Of a stretch of 64,000 bases of DNA, positions 27,002-35,574 are shown one piece after another. The notes beneath the pieces were generated by a model that was not told where the DNA came from, did not search any database, and saw nothing but the letters and a program-made list of their open reading frames with translations. Numbering within the stretch: the stretch's first letter is position 1; every line of letters begins with the position of its first letter. The translations under genes were made by a program, and so were the position numbers. The DNA is from Pseudotamlana haliotis (GTDB lineage Bacteria > Bacteroidota > Bacteroidia > Flavobacteriales > Flavobacteriaceae): contig NZ_WAAT01000037.1 of assembly GCF_008806375.1 (NCBI RefSeq), forward strand, positions 124,001 to 188,000. The letters are read 5' to 3'.

Positions 27002-28558
27002 ATGACAAGAGATCAAAAAGATAATTTATTTGTTTTAATTAAGTCCTTATCCAAATCTGAAAAACGCCAATTTAAGCTTTACGTAGGCCGTTTGGGGGTG
27101 AATGAAGATTCTAAGTTTTTAATGTTGTTCAATATTTTGGATAAGTTAACCACTTATGATGAGGCCGTGATTCTAAAAAAAGGCATTGTTAAGAAACAAC
27201 AATTATCGAATTTAAAAGCGCACCTTTATAAGCAAATCTTAATCAGTTTACGTCTAAACCCATCGCATCAAGATGTGCGTATTCAAATTCGCGAACAGTT
27301 AGATTTTGCGACCATTCTTTATCATAAGGGTTTATATAAGCAGAGTTTAAAAATTCTCGATAAAGCCAAGAATTTAGCAATTGCTAATGAAGAAAAGAAT
27401 GCTGCATATGAGATTGTTGATCTTGAAAAAGTCATAGAATCGCAATACATCACGCGCAGTATGAACAACAGGGCCGATCAATTATCGATTGAAGCTAAGG
27501 AGTTAAGTCGTCAAAATGTATTAGCGAGTAAGCTTTCTAATTTATCTCTTCAGTTATATGGTCAGTTTTTAAAAACAGGTTATGTTAAAAACGAAGCCGA
27601 AACGAAGAGAATTACCGACTATTTTAATGCTAGATTGCCTCAATTTCACATTAGTGAACTAGGCTTTCGTGAGAAATTATGGCTTTATAAATCTAGACTT
27701 TGGTATAGCTTTTTAACCCAGGACTTTTTGGCTTGTTATAAATACTCTAGAAAATGGGTGGAGTTATTTTATGAGAATAAGGATATGATTCTTTTAAATC
27801 CGGTGTTTTTCCTTAAAGGGAATAACTATTTGTTAGAATCACTTTATTACCTAAGACATTACAAGAAATTTAAAGCCGCATTAATACGTTTTGAAGACAT
27901 CACTAAAGAAAAATGGTTTCCTGTAGATGATAATATTGAAGGTTTAACCTTTTTATTTATTTATAATAATAAGTTCAACCTGCATTTCATAGAAGGAAGT
28001 TTTAAGGAAGGCCTACCTTTAGTTGATGAGGTTTTAGAACGTTTAAAAAATTATAAAGACCGCATTGATGAACATCATATTATGGTGTTTTATTATAAGG
28101 TAGCGAGCGTCTATTTTGGTGCTGGTGATAACAGAAAATGTATTTATTATTTAGAGAAAATAATAAGCAATAAATCACTTCAAATGCGTGAAGATTTATT
28201 GTGTTTTTCAAGAATTTTAAATCTTGTAGCCCACTATGAAGCTGGTTTAGACTACAACCTTGATATCTTAATAAAAAGCACCTATAAGTTCTTAATTAAA
28301 ATGGAAGATTTATATGAGGTGCAAAAAGAGTTCATTAAGTTTTTACGTGGCTTGGGTGATATTTATCCGCATGAGGTGAAAAATGAATTCATTAAACTTC
28401 ACAAGAAATTAAAGGAATTTGAAGATGATCCTTACCAAAGTCGTGCTTTTTTATATTTAGATATTATTTCTTGGTTAGAATCTAAAATTGAAAATAAACC
28501 TATTGGCGAGGTCATTAGAAATAAGTTTGTATTAATGGAGAATCGTGCTATATCGTAA
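27002..28558 (+). CDS. Helical-repeat protein of unknown function
   Basis: 518 residues, no signal peptide, almost wholly helix-forming and rich in Lys, Leu and Tyr. The N-terminus (DNLFVLIKSLSKSEKRQFKLYVGRL) is charged. The later half has TPR-like spacing, for example in YKVASVYFGAGDNRKCIYYLEKII. No catalytic motif is visible. It is divergent from leuA and shares its control region, so it may be co-regulated. Function not assigned. Confidence 0.6.
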   Translation: MTRDQKDNLFVLIKSLSKSEKRQFKLYVGRLGVNEDSKFLMLFNILDKLTTYDEAVILKKGIVKKQQLSNLKAHLYKQILISLRLNPSHQDVRIQIREQLDFATILYHKGLYKQSLKILDKAKNLAIANEEKNAAYEIVDLEKVIESQYITRSMNNRADQLSIEAKELSRQNVLASKLSNLSLQLYGQFLKTGYVKNEAETKRITDYFNARLPQFHISELGFREKLWLYKSRLWYSFLTQDFLACYKYSRKWVELFYENKDMILLNPVFFLKGNNYLLESLYYLRHYKKFKAALIRFEDITKEKWFPVDDNIEGLTFLFIYNNKFNLHFIEGSFKEGLPLVDEVLERLKNYKDRIDEHHIMVFYYKVASVYFGAGDNRKCIYYLEKIISNKSLQMREDLLCFSRILNLVAHYEAGLDYNLDILIKSTYKFLIKMEDLYEVQKEFIKFLRGLGDIYPHEVKNEFIKLHKKLKEFEDDPYQSRAFLYLDIISWLESKIENKPIGEVIRNKFVLMENRAIS

Positions 28559-28579
28559 AGGACGATTTTATTTAGGTTG

Positions 28580-29002
28580 TTAAGGAAGTTTTATATATTT
28601 AGAACTGCAGCCATCTGTGCAAATAAGTACTGTAGATTCGAGAAGGAAATATCCAGGTTTAAAGGTGATTTTGTATGTTACATCGCCTTCAGGGTTTTGA
28701 AATTGGGAAGTAAAATCTTCACAATCATATGTTAGTTTTAAATCATTTTCATTTAAAGTATATGTGCCTGTACTGCATTCTGGGTAAGCGTTAGAGGTAA
28801 AGGAGCCGTCCTCAGAAAAAGTTATGGTTTCTCCGTTTTCATCTTCAACATAAAATTGAGGGCCTCCTGCACTAGTGTAACCTCCGGTTTCCTGCCAGCT
28901 TCCTAGTATCGATGTTTCAATGTCTGCGTCGTTATTTTTGCTACAATTGAAAGCTAAAATTAAGGCTAAAAAAGCGAAACTAAGTTGGACTTTTTGTGTC
29001 AT
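28580..29002 (-). CDS. Small lipocalin-like lipoprotein
   Basis: 140 residues with a signal peptide and lipobox-like AFNC, giving Cys20. The body opens with ILGSWQETGG and has alternating strands (ETITFSEDGSFTSN, GTYTLNENDLKLTYD), a pattern common in small Bacteroidota lipocalin-like lipoproteins. Three or four further cysteines near the end may form disulfides. Role unknown. It converges on the helical-repeat gene. Confidence 0.6.
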   Translation of the reverse strand: MTQKVQLSFAFLALILAFNCSKNNDADIETSILGSWQETGGYTSAGGPQFYVEDENGETITFSEDGSFTSNAYPECSTGTYTLNENDLKLTYDCEDFTSQFQNPEGDVTYKITFKPGYFLLESTVLICTDGCSSKYIKLP

Positions 29003-29106
29003 TTGTTTGGTTTTTTTAGGAGATGCGTTAAATTTAATAAGGTTGCGTTAGTTTGTGAGATAATTCATTAATTATTTTGAATTTTAAAAATAACCGCTAA
29101 AAAATT

Positions 29107-29138
29107 TGGATATTAACTTTTTCTGAACGAATATTTGC
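29107..29138 (+). promoter_or_regulatory. Predicted promoter of the metX-thrA transcript
   Basis: TTG at 29107-29109, 21 bases, AATATTTG at 29131-29138. The -7 box is identical to that of the ilv leader. The transcript would begin about 25 bases before the SAM-I aptamer. Confidence 0.5.
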
Positions 29139-29167
29139 ATTCATAAAGTTCAAAAACTTACTGAAAT

Positions 29168-29265
29168 GTTATCAAGAAAGGCAGAGGGATTAGACCCAAT
29201 GAAGCCTTAGCAACCCTTTACCAGTAAAGAAGGTGCTAAATTCTACCCTTGATTGGATAGATAAC
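29168..29265 (+). promoter_or_regulatory. SAM-I (S-box) riboswitch upstream of the metX-thrA fusion
   Basis: P1 is GUUAUC (29168-29173) with GAUAAC (29260-29265). Inside are the class hallmarks AAGAAAGGCAGAGGGAUU, GACCC..UGAAGCCUUAGCAACC and AAGGUGCUAAAUUC. Downstream, AAATTAC/GTAGTTT forms a hairpin (29272-29290), and a weak ACACG/CGTGT hairpin followed by Ts lies at 29322-29345, a possible terminator. SAM would repress synthesis of methionine precursors. Confidence 0.95.
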
Positions 29266-29321
29266 GAAACGAAATTACTTTCTGTAGTTTCTAAATTCTT
29301 TATAACATTTTTCTATTAAGC

Positions 29322-29345
29322 ACACGGTTTACAATCGTGTATTTT
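29322..29345 (+). terminator. Weak candidate riboswitch terminator
   Basis: ACACG (29322-29326) / CGTGT (29336-29340) with a 9-base loop and TTTT after. Only 5 pairs, so intrinsic termination is doubtful; control could be translational. Confidence 0.3.
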
Positions 29346-29383
29346 GACTTTTTATTTAGTTTAAAGTAAAAAAGAAGAATAAT

Positions 29384-32300
29384 TTGGAGCAATCATTGCA
29401 ACATATCATCATTAAAGATTTCCTAACGGAAAATCAAACGCTTAATTCAGAAATCAATTTAAGTTATCAAGTTTTTGGTAAACCTATTGGTGAAGCCCCT
29501 GTTGTTTTGGTTAATCATGCACTTACGGGGAATAGTCATGTGGCTGGAAACGGCGGCTGGTGGAGCGATTTAATTGGAGACGATAAAGTTATTGATACCA
29601 AGCTTTACACCGTTTTAGCTTTTAACATTCCGGGGAATGGCTACGATGGCTTTGTGATTGATAATTACAAAGATTTTGTAGCGCGAGATATTGCTAGAAT
29701 ATTTTTAATAGGCCTAGAAGAATTAAACACAGGAAAATTATTTGCTGTAGTTGGTGGTTCGCTAGGTGGCGGTATTTCATGGGAAATGGCGGTAATAAAG
29801 CCCGATTTGACCGAACATTTAGTTGTGGTTGCAACCGATTGGAAATCTACAGACTGGCTCATTGCCAACTGCCAAATTCAAGAACAGTTTTTGTTGAATT
29901 CTAAGCACCCAGTGCACGATGCGCGTATGCATGCCATGCTGTGCTACCGTACACCAGAGTCGTTTAAAGAGCGTTTTCAGCGTTCTAAAAATGACGATTT
30001 AGAGATTTTCAATGTGGAAAGTTGGTTGCTACATCACGGCGATAAGCTGCAGGAACGTTTTCAGCTTTCGGCTTATAAATTGATGAATCAGCTGCTTAAA
30101 ACCATTGATGTGACCAAAGGGCGCACTGAGAATTTTAATGTTTTAGAAAACATAGAAGCCAATATCCATATTATAGGTGTAGATTCTGATTTGTTTTTTA
30201 CGGCTGAAGAAAACAGAGAAACTCAAAAACAACTGGCATTAACACATCATAATGTCACATATAACGAAATTAATTCCGTGCACGGTCATGATGCCTTTCT
30301 AATGGAGTATGACCAATTGGAAAAAATAATAGAAGGCATTTTTGTGCCAAATTCTAAAAGAAAAAGAATGAAAGTATTAAAATTTGGAGGTAAATCTTTA
30401 GCAAACGGAGAAGGTTTAAATACCGTACTTTCCATAATAGAAAATAAAGTTGCTGCAGGCGAACGCATTAGTGTAGTGGTTTCTGCAAGAGGCACCGCGA
30501 CCGATGATTTAGAAGTTATTTTAAACAAAGCCTTAAAAGGGAAGCCTTATAAAGAAGATTTAGAAGCCTTTAAAGCTTACCAAAGCGCGCCTTCTAAAGA
30601 CGTTGATTTTACCCAGGAGTTTTCAACCTTAGACAAACTTTTTGAAGGGGTGAGTTTGTTGGGAGATTACAGCAGTAAAACCAAGGATAATATTTTAGCG
30701 CAAGGCGAATTGATTTCGGTGAAGTTAATTACTGGTATTTTAAATGAGCGCGGTATTAAGGCTAATGCCACCGATTCTCGTGAGCTTATTAAAACCGATG
30801 AGGTATTTGGAAATGCACAGCCTTTATCGAAATTATCCAAAGAAAACACACAGGCTTATTTCAAAAAGCATAAAGATACCGTAAATGTGGTTACTGGTTT
30901 TATAGCCTCCAACTTAAAGAATGAAACGACGACTTTAGGAAGAAACGGAAGCAACTATACAGCCGCTTTAATCGCGAATTTTTTAGATGCTGAAGAGCTT
31001 CAGAATTACACGCATGTGAACGGTATTTATACGGCCGATCCAAACATGGTTGCTGATGCGCAGCAAATTAGAGAGTTGTCCTTTAGTGAAGCGAATGAGT
31101 TAGCTAACTTTGGAACCTCGGTTTTACACGCTAAAACCATTATTCCTTTAGTGGAGAAAAATATCAGCCTTCGTATATTAAATACCTTTAATCCAGATGA
31201 TGAAGGGACTTTAATTACGGCTAGACCAAGCACAAAAGAGGTGACCTCTTTATCGGTTTTAGATAATGTGGCGCTTTTAAATTTTGAAGGCCGTGGGTTG
31301 CTAGGTAAAATTGGTGTGGATGCCAGAATATTTAAAGCATTAAGTAATTACGGCATTAGTGTGAGCATTGTATCGCAAGGTTCATCAGAACGTGGTATTG
31401 GGTTAATTATTGATTCAGACCAAGCAACACAAGCGGTGATTGCTTTAGAACGTGAGTTTGAAGGTGATTTCTATTCGCAAGATGTGAATAAAATTGATGT
31501 GGTTGATGATGTGACAGTGATTTCTATTGTGGGAATTGAGTTAAGTTCATTCCATAAACCCTTTAACGCGCTTATTAAAAACCAAATTACACCATTGTTA
31601 TTTAACAATACGGTTACTGGAAAGAATGTGAGTTTGGTGGTTAAAAAAGACCAGCTTCACAAAGCCGTAAACGTGATTCACGGTGAGGTTTTCGGGATTT
31701 CAAAAAAGATAAACATTGCTGTTTTTGGTCATGGTGGTGTTGGTGGTGCTTTAATCAATCAGATTTTAAAATCGAAAGGTGATATTGAATCTCGTAAAGG
31801 GATTAACCTCAATATTTTTGCCATTGCCAATTCTAAAAAGCAATTGTTAAATAAAGATGGTGTGGAATTAACCTGGGAAGATGATATTAAAACAACCGAT
31901 CATGCAAGTTCGCTTCCAGACATTATCGCTTTCGCGAAAAGACATCATTTAGAGAATTTAATAGCAGTTGATAATACGGCAAGCCCGAATTTTTATGAAA
32001 ATTACGTGCCTTTAGTTGAAGCCGGTTTCGACCTGGTGTCTTCAAATAAAGTAGCAAATACCGTATCACATAAATTTTACAAAGACTTACGTGTTGAGTT
32101 GCATGAAAACAATAAGCAATATTTATACGAAACTACGGTTGGGGCAGGTTTACCTTTAATTGATACTATTAAATTATTACATGAATCGGGTGAGAATATC
32201 ACTAGAATTCGTGGGGTGTTTTCTGGAACTTTGAGTTATTTATTTAATAATTTTTCTGTGGAAGACAAGCCTTTTAGCGAAATCATTCAGGAAACGATTG

Positions 32301-32782
32301 ACAAAGGGTTTACAGAACCAGATCCGCGTGAGGATTTCTCAGGAAATGATGTGGCTAGAAAATTGTTAATTCTAGCAAGAGAGTTAGATTTGCATAATGA
32401 GTTTGAAGATGTTGAAGTTCAGAATTTAATTCCTGAGCAGTATCGTGATATTTCGGTAGAAGAATTTTTAAAACAACTGGATGTTTTAGATGAAGAATAC
32501 CAAAAGTTGAAAGACAATCAGAAACCTGATCACGTTTTACGTTATGTAGGTGATTTATCGGGCGATTTGTCTCAAGATAAAGGAAAACTAGAAGTGAAAT
32601 TGGTATCTATTCCAGAAGATAGTACTTTAGGACATGTTAAAGGTTCTGATGCCATTTTTGAAATTTTCACAGAATCTTACGGCGAACAGCCTATCGTGAT
32701 TCAGGGTGCTGGAGCAGGTGCCGAAGTAACGGCTAGAGGTGTATTTGGTGATATATTAAGATTGTCTAAACATATAAACTAA
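29384..32782 (+). CDS. Trifunctional fusion: homoserine O-acyltransferase-like, aspartokinase, homoserine dehydrogenase
   Basis: 1132 residues. Residues 1-328 are an alpha/beta hydrolase of the MetX type (NHALTGNSHVAG, nucleophile in VVGGSLGGG, late VHGHDAFL histidine). Residues 329-1132 are a ThrA-type enzyme: aspartokinase (MKVLKFGGKSLANGEG, GRNGSNYTAAL), ACT domains, then homoserine dehydrogenase (IAVFGHGGVGGALI, SSNKVANT, GVFSGTLSYLFN, TEPDPREDFSGNDVARK). The only usable start is TTG at 29384; no in-frame ATG occurs before codon 135. The second part begins with a natural ATG at 30368, so internal initiation is possible. The fusion makes activated homoserine from aspartate for methionine and threonine and sits behind a SAM-I riboswitch. 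Confidence 0.93.
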   Translation: MEQSLQHIIIKDFLTENQTLNSEINLSYQVFGKPIGEAPVVLVNHALTGNSHVAGNGGWWSDLIGDDKVIDTKLYTVLAFNIPGNGYDGFVIDNYKDFVARDIARIFLIGLEELNTGKLFAVVGGSLGGGISWEMAVIKPDLTEHLVVVATDWKSTDWLIANCQIQEQFLLNSKHPVHDARMHAMLCYRTPESFKERFQRSKNDDLEIFNVESWLLHHGDKLQERFQLSAYKLMNQLLKTIDVTKGRTENFNVLENIEANIHIIGVDSDLFFTAEENRETQKQLALTHHNVTYNEINSVHGHDAFLMEYDQLEKIIEGIFVPNSKRKRMKVLKFGGKSLANGEGLNTVLSIIENKVAAGERISVVVSARGTATDDLEVILNKALKGKPYKEDLEAFKAYQSAPSKDVDFTQEFSTLDKLFEGVSLLGDYSSKTKDNILAQGELISVKLITGILNERGIKANATDSRELIKTDEVFGNAQPLSKLSKENTQAYFKKHKDTVNVVTGFIASNLKNETTTLGRNGSNYTAALIANFLDAEELQNYTHVNGIYTADPNMVADAQQIRELSFSEANELANFGTSVLHAKTIIPLVEKNISLRILNTFNPDDEGTLITARPSTKEVTSLSVLDNVALLNFEGRGLLGKIGVDARIFKALSNYGISVSIVSQGSSERGIGLIIDSDQATQAVIALEREFEGDFYSQDVNKIDVVDDVTVISIVGIELSSFHKPFNALIKNQITPLLFNNTVTGKNVSLVVKKDQLHKAVNVIHGEVFGISKKINIAVFGHGGVGGALINQILKSKGDIESRKGINLNIFAIANSKKQLLNKDGVELTWEDDIKTTDHASSLPDIIAFAKRHHLENLIAVDNTASPNFYENYVPLVEAGFDLVSSNKVANTVSHKFYKDLRVELHENNKQYLYETTVGAGLPLIDTIKLLHESGENITRIRGVFSGTLSYLFNNFSVEDKPFSEIIQETIDKGFTEPDPREDFSGNDVARKLLILARELDLHNEFEDVEVQNLIPEQYRDISVEEFLKQLDVLDEEYQKLKDNQKPDHVLRYVGDLSGDLSQDKGKLEVKLVSIPEDSTLGHVKGSDAIFEIFTESYGEQPIVIQGAGAGAEVTARGVFGDILRLSKHIN

Positions 32783-32783
32783 A

Positions 32784-32803
32784 ATTCCCGAGAAGGCGGG
32801 AAT
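32784..32803 (+). repeat. Hairpin after the thrA fusion
   Basis: ATTCCCG / CGGGAAT with a 6-base loop, immediately after the stop and followed by CTCA rather than a T run. Resembles the repeat after ilvD at 5866-5890 and may be a short palindromic intergenic repeat rather than a terminator. Confidence 0.5.
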
Positions 32804-32892
32804 CTCAAGAAGTGTAAAAAATATAAGTCCAAAGTAGGTTTAGAAAATATCAAAGGTTAACTAGATAAACATTAAGCTGGGTTATAAAAAAC

Positions 32893-32900
32893 TAACTTTG
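32893..32900 (+). promoter_or_regulatory. -7 box of a metZ promoter
   Basis: TAACTTTG is a perfect TAnnTTTG match, with a degenerate TTA about 18 bases upstream. The predicted start coincides with the left edge of the 32908-33017 repeat. Confidence 0.4.
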
Positions 32901-32907
32901 TAGATAA

Positions 32908-33017
32908 GCGCATTAGGGATTGAAGCGGCATCCTTTTTTTGCCTCTTTAAAAGGCGAAAAAAAACTGCCTGCCGTCAGGCAGATAGAGCATAAAGCCCGA
33001 CCCGATAGGGGAATGCC
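32908..33017 (+). repeat. Interspersed structured repeat, copy 1 (upstream of metZ)
   Basis: Ends pair as GCATT (32910-32914) / AATGC (33012-33016). Conserved blocks are TTAGGGATTG near the left end and TAAAGCCCGACC..CGATAGGGG near the right. The interior holds GCCT/AGGC and a 7-bp CTGCCTG/CAGGCAG hairpin. Copy 2 lies at 51625-51726. Confidence 0.7.
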
Positions 33018-33042
33018 AGAATAAGAATTATTATAATGAACT

Positions 33043-34218
33043 ATGAGCAATAACAAGAAATTTGAAACTTTAGCAGTAAGAACGCAGACAGAAACGTCTC
33101 AATTCTCAGAACACTCAGTGCCTTTGTACTTAACATCAGGCTTTGTTTTTGACGATGCTGAGGAAATGAGAGCCTCGTTTGCAGAAGAGAAGCAACGCGA
33201 TTTATACAGCCGTTACAGCAACCCGAATGTCAATGAATTTGTTGATAAGGTGTGCTTGATGGAAGGCGCAGAGGCAGGTTTTGCCTTCGCGAGTGGTATG
33301 GCAGCGGTGTTTTCAACTTTTGGAACTTTGCTGGATGCCGGAGACCATGTGGTGTCTTGTAGTTCGGTTTTTGGCGCAACTCATGGTTTGTTTACCAAAT
33401 ATTTTCCGAAATGGAATATTGAGTATTCGTATTTCAATGTAAATGAAGTTGATAAGATTGAAAGCTTAATCAAACCAAATACGAAGTTTATTTATGCTGA
33501 AACGCCTACTAACCCTGGTGTGGATGTTTTAGACTTAGATTTATTGAGCGCGATTTGTAAAAAACACGGTTTGTTGTTAGTGATTGATAATTGCTTTGCG
33601 ACGCCGTATTTACAAAATCCAATTAAACATGGTGCCGATTTAGTCATTCATTCGGCTACCAAATTAATGGACGGTCAAGGCCGTGTGCTTGGTGGTGTTA
33701 CGGTTGGTAATAAGGAATTGATTCGTGAAATTTACTTGTTTTCGAGACTTACAGGGCCTGCAATGAGTGCTTTTAATGCTTGGGTGTTATCTAAATCTTT
33801 AGAGACTTTAGCGGTAAGAACCGATAAGCACTGTGAAAATGCTTTAAAACTAGCAACTTTTCTAGAAGGACACCCTAAAGTGACTTGGGTGAAGTATCCT
33901 TTCTTGAAATCGCATCCACAATATGAAGTGGCTAAAAAGCAAATGAAATTGGGTGGAAATATTATCGCTTTTGAAGTCGAAGGCGGAATTAAAGGTGGTC
34001 AAGCCTTTTTTGACTCGATTAAAATGTGTTCGTTGTCTGCCAACTTAGGAGATACTAGAACTATTGTAACCCACCCAGCGAGTACAACTCATGCTAAAGT
34101 AGAGCCAGAAGTGAAGGCTGCTGCAGGAATTACAGATGGATTAGTACGTGTGTCAGTTGGTTTAGAACATGTTGATGATGTGATTGCTGATATTGAACAA
34201 GCACTAGAAAATATTTAA
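33043..34218 (+). CDS. metZ: O-succinyl(acetyl)homoserine sulfhydrylase
   Basis: PLP enzyme of the Cys/Met metabolism family that makes homocysteine directly from an acylated homoserine and sulfide. It shows the family blocks YSRYSNPNVNEF, FASGMAAV, AETPTNPGVDVLDL, DNCFATPYLQ and the PLP lysine in VIHSATKLMDGQG. 391 residues. It follows the enzyme that supplies the substrate. Cystathionine gamma-synthase is an alternative, but the direct sulfhydrylase suits the adjacent sulfide-producing genes. Confidence 0.88.
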   Translation: MSNNKKFETLAVRTQTETSQFSEHSVPLYLTSGFVFDDAEEMRASFAEEKQRDLYSRYSNPNVNEFVDKVCLMEGAEAGFAFASGMAAVFSTFGTLLDAGDHVVSCSSVFGATHGLFTKYFPKWNIEYSYFNVNEVDKIESLIKPNTKFIYAETPTNPGVDVLDLDLLSAICKKHGLLLVIDNCFATPYLQNPIKHGADLVIHSATKLMDGQGRVLGGVTVGNKELIREIYLFSRLTGPAMSAFNAWVLSKSLETLAVRTDKHCENALKLATFLEGHPKVTWVKYPFLKSHPQYEVAKKQMKLGGNIIAFEVEGGIKGGQAFFDSIKMCSLSANLGDTRTIVTHPASTTHAKVEPEVKAAAGITDGLVRVSVGLEHVDDVIADIEQALENI

Positions 34219-34241
34219 GAGATTATAATACTGTAGTATTG

Positions 34242-34274
34242 GCCCTTACAACTGGTTTGTGAGGGCTTTTTTTT
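34242..34274 (+). terminator. Terminator of metZ
   Basis: GCCCTTACAA (34242-34251) / TTGTGAGGGC (34257-34266), ten pairs with one G-U, then eight T. Confidence 0.88.
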
Positions 34275-34277
34275 GCA

Positions 34278-34637
34278 CTATATTTTAATATTGTTTACTT
34301 CTAGTAAATCGTGTGTTTCAAAATTAAATAAGGTTTCGCTTAACAAGGCTTCAAATTGATTAACGCGGTCTTTTTTTATTCTGAATACGACTTCGCTGTA
34401 TGTTGTTGTGCATTTTATAGGTTGTAAATGGTCTTCGTTGTTGCATTTCTCACAGTCGCAATGATTTTTGGTTTTGTAGGATGAAATGACCTCGATTAAG
34501 TTTTTTAATTAGGGTATACTCAGTATTATGGCAATGTCTGCGACTTGCAATTGTATTTTTCTAGTTTTTCTTTCCAAACTTCTTAACACAAAAGTTTGAC
34601 CTATAAAATTGCTGTGGAGGGGTTCTAGGAGGTACAT
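34278..34637 (-). pseudogene. Broken small gene with an in-frame stop
   Basis: From ATG 34637 a frame runs 120 codons to the TAG at 34278 but is cut by TAA at codon 43 (34511-34509). The downstream 76 codons (through CDCEKCNNEDHLQ and a C-terminal YSEVVFRIKKDRVNQFEALL) look protein-like and have no start of their own. The protein family is not recognised. This fills most of the 460-base gap between metZ and the flavodoxin gene. Confidence 0.45.
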
Positions 34638-34662
34638 GAATTTAATTTTTTCAAATATATTA

Positions 34663-34707
34663 ATTATTTTTATTTAGAATAAATAAAAATAATATTTAAC
34701 TTTGTAA
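34663..34707 (+). promoter_or_regulatory. Fur-like inverted repeat and promoter of the flavodoxin gene
   Basis: ATTATTTTTATT (34663-34674) and AATAAAAATAAT (34685-34696) are a perfect 12-bp inverted repeat. Four bases on is TAACTTTG (34700-34707), a perfect -7 box. A repressor bound here would block the promoter. Flavodoxins are commonly iron-repressed by Fur; the link is inferred. Confidence 0.5.
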
Positions 34708-34732
34708 TAGAAATCTTTATAAAGTGTGAAGT

Positions 34733-35263
34733 ATGAATGATAAGATAGGTGTGTTTTACGGTTCGGACTCTGGTGTAACAGATGATATTACACGAGATTT
34801 AATCAGCTTTTGGGCAGATGATAATTTGGAGGTGATGGAAGTTGGTGATGCGACGGTTGATGATTTAGAGCAGTATCAAATGCTGTTATTTGGCTTATCC
34901 ACTTGGTATGATGGTGACTTACAAAGTGATTGGGAGGAATTTTTCGATGATTTCCAAACGATAGATTTTAGCAATAAAGTTGTGGCGATTTACGGTTTGG
35001 GTGATCAAATTGGTTATGCTGAATATTTTGTTGATGGCATTGGCTTATTGGCGAAAGTGGTTTTAGAAAAAGGCGGAAAAGTTGTTGGGTATTGGCCAAC
35101 TGAAGGCTATCGGTTTACCGATTCGGTTGCTATCGTTGACGAGCAGAAGGATTTGTTTTATGGACTAGCTTTAGATCATGATAATGAATCGCAACTTACA
35201 GATGATCGTTTAACAACATGGATTGCTCAAATAAAAGAAGAATTCTTAAGAGAGACTGCCTAG
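34733..35263 (+). CDS. fldA: Long-chain flavodoxin
   Basis: Small FMN electron carrier that can replace ferredoxin when iron is short. The FMN phosphate loop is FYGSDSGVTDDI (about residues 8-19); STWYDGDLQSDW and the YGLGDQIGYAEYF isoalloxazine-side loop follow. 176 residues including the long-chain insertion. It may donate electrons to the sulfite/nitrite reductase further on; that is inference from the neighbourhood. Confidence 0.95.
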   Translation: MNDKIGVFYGSDSGVTDDITRDLISFWADDNLEVMEVGDATVDDLEQYQMLLFGLSTWYDGDLQSDWEEFFDDFQTIDFSNKVVAIYGLGDQIGYAEYFVDGIGLLAKVVLEKGGKVVGYWPTEGYRFTDSVAIVDEQKDLFYGLALDHDNESQLTDDRLTTWIAQIKEEFLRETA

Positions 35264-35351
35264 GCATTAATTTTAATTTGTTAGTTTTTTGTTACTAATT
35301 CAGGTTTAGGTTCGGCTAAACCAAAGGTTTGAAGTTTATTTTAAATCTTAT

Positions 35352-35392
35352 AAATACCTTTACTATTGGTTTGTAAAGGTATTTTTTTTTTG
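35352..35392 (+). terminator. Terminator of fldA
   Basis: Twelve-bp stem AAATACCTTTAC / GTAAAGGTATTT, 9-base loop, long T run. Confidence 0.9.
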
Positions 35393-35505
35393 GTTTATGA
35401 TGTTACTTTCTTGAGTTAAGAAAACTAGTATTTGTTTAAATATTAACCGTTATTATTGAAGATAAATCGGTTAAGTGGTGCTCAGTTTTGAGATTTAACA
35501 GAATA

Positions 35506-35540
35506 TTGAGAAACTGGTTAACCAGTTATAAGTATCTTTG
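35506..35540 (+). promoter_or_regulatory. Palindromic operator and promoter of the alginate lyase gene
   Basis: AACTGGTTAACCAGTT (35512-35527) is a perfect 16-bp palindrome immediately upstream of TATCTTTG (35533-35540), a perfect -7 box. TTG at 35506-35508 is a -33 candidate at a long 24-base spacing. The TGGT-N-ACCA core is typical of FadR-subfamily GntR regulators, and a GntR repressor controls alginate genes in Zobellia. Confidence 0.65.
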
Positions 35541-35574
35541 TAGCGCGTTAATTTAATTTTAAAAAGCGCTATTT

